Shown here in pieces: positions 62,712 through 64,000 of a DNA stretch of 64,000 nucleotides. Position numbers and translations under genes: made by a program. Below the pieces are notes generated by a model that saw only the letters and a program-made list of their open reading frames with translations, had not been told where the DNA came from and ran no database searches. The stretch's first letter is position 1; the number at the start of each line of letters is the position of its first letter. The stretch is from assembly GCF_001039355.2 (NCBI RefSeq), contig NW_019775535.1:95385-159384 (forward strand), read 5' to 3'. This stretch comes from Lingula anatina. Taxonomy: Eukaryota; Brachiopoda; Lingulata; Lingulida; Lingulidae.

Positions 62712-64000
62712 TGTGTTATTGCACATAACTGTCACAGTTTTTAGGACTTCCCACAGCTGATTTAGAAGCCTGTGAGTCTTATGAGCATTATTTTCATAAC
62801 ATTTATATATTGGTACTAAATTTTCAAAAGATATCTGATTTTGAAAACAATTGAACACATATGTTTGTGTTAAACTTCATATTTGATTTATTTGTTTTGA
62901 AAAAAATAGCTGTTTATCTGCAACAGAAAGTATGCTAACATGACCACAGAGCTGAAATGACTTATTAACCGAAAAAAAGCATCCTTATTTGTTATTTTGG
63001 GCCCAAATGTGGGTCAAAGATAATTTATAAAATCAATCTTCAATTGAGGGCTTCCAATCATTCATTTGATGTGCATATTGTTGAGCTTGTGTCTTTGTTC
63101 ATCAGCATTGTTGTAGTCACTCTCTGTTATATCTCTAACATTTTGATACACTACATGCAGTTAAGCAGGTCTGTAGAAATAATCTCATTTTAATCTTCAA
63201 ATATTTTATTTCTGTAATAATGCAGGCCATTTTTGGCAGAGATTTTATCCAGCCTGACCCTTAAGCTTGTCATTGTAAATTATACATAAGCGTATTGGCA
63301 GCTTGAAACAGGTTGCAGGAAAAAAATATTTGAGCTTGTCATTGTAAAATATACATAAGTGTATTGACAGTTTGAATCAGGTTGCAGGAGAAAAATATTT
63401 GTAAAATCCTTGATAATTACATGGATATGATGAAAAATATATCAGATAAGTGCAATTGTCATGTAAGGCAGGTATTAAGATTTTGTTTTACTTTCCCTGT
63501 AAAGGAATCTTTTAAAAGGTTGGTAGTCATTGTGTGTTGTTATTAACAGTTCTAACCTTCCTATTTCTAAGACTTTTAACAGATCAGCATCTTTCTATTT
63601 TTCTTTTCTTTTTCTTTTTTTTTGTTACGATTGTTAAAATATGAAATAAACCATTCTTTGAAATGTTATTCTTGACTCTTAAACATTTCATATCTGGCAT
63701 TTGCTGGGACTTGTAAATAAAAGTAAGTGTCACTGTTCTCCAGTCTCCATTGGGACCAACACTTCCCTATTATTTACTGATCTGAAGTAGGAGAATTTCA
63801 GTGGTAAGACTGAACATTTTCCCCTATTGCAATAATATTTGTAATAATGAGACCTTGATTTTGTCAATTTTTTTAAAAAACAATTTTCAAGTTACATTTC
63901 AGAAAAAAATTATATCAAATTGGAAACTTTTTTGAAAACTTACAGAAAAAAATTAAAGAAAAAAAAAAAAAAACAGGTGGTACCAGCAGCTGAAGGTAAA
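62712..64000. other. 3' UTR and downstream flank of the membrane-protein gene
   Basis: A 69-bp unit (AGCTTGTCATTGTAAA..) occurs twice in tandem at about 63264 and 63333. AATAAA sites lie near 63646 and 63716. A poly-A run followed by cag|GTGG lies at the right edge, possibly an acceptor of something outside the window. Confidence 0.5.

Noticed and set aside
63985-64000. Possible exon start after the poly-A and cag at the right edge
   Set aside because: Too short to judge, and the preceding poly-A is a poor polypyrimidine tract.

Overview
The window is animal nuclear DNA: split genes with GT-AG introns, AT-rich spacers, microsatellites and many decayed transposons. Ubinuclein and ZCCHC10 homologues mark it as metazoan. 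A stand-alone DZIP3-like HEPN protein and the repeat types suggest a marine invertebrate, perhaps a mollusc or other lophotrochozoan; that placement is inference. A run of N (2558-3254) and one further N (47759) show a draft scaffold.

Layout. (1) 1-4.84 kb, minus strand: the first two coding exons of a ubinuclein (UBN1/2) gene. Its promoter and exon 1 occur twice, almost identically, on either side of the gap, most simply an unmerged contig overlap. (2) 7.1-23.8 kb: three phenylalanine/tyrosine ammonia-lyase (PAL/TAL) type genes, one on minus (A) and two tandem on plus (B, C). All share one four-exon plan and carry an MIO-forming Ala-Ser-Gly motif. Each has exactly one reading-frame lesion in the big second exon: +1 bp, -10 bp and -43 bp. 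(3) 27.6-28.15 kb: a decayed Polinton/Maverick DNA polymerase B relic. (4) 29.0-44.7 kb: three tandem copies of a gene for a type I membrane protein with signal peptide, metal-site-degenerate vWA domain, Ser/Thr-rich stalk made of ~33-residue repeats, and a transmembrane helix. Copies 1 and 3 are intact; copy 2 is broken in three places. (5) 46.4-48.8 kb: a long inverted-repeat element enclosing an L1/Tx1-like LINE fragment. (6) 50.1 kb: an intronless DZIP3-like HEPN protein. (7) 52.4-62.7 kb: ZCCHC10 (minus) head-to-head with an unrecognised small type I membrane protein (plus), about 300 bp apart.

Both tandem families arose by segmental duplication that included flanking DNA, and both show active birth and death. 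No shared function of the PAL and vWA clusters can be read from the sequence. The most unusual content is the PAL/TAL-type cluster in an animal genome, because animals are normally credited only with histidine ammonia-lyase from this superfamily. The remainder is introns, spacers and several families of non-autonomous DNA transposons.
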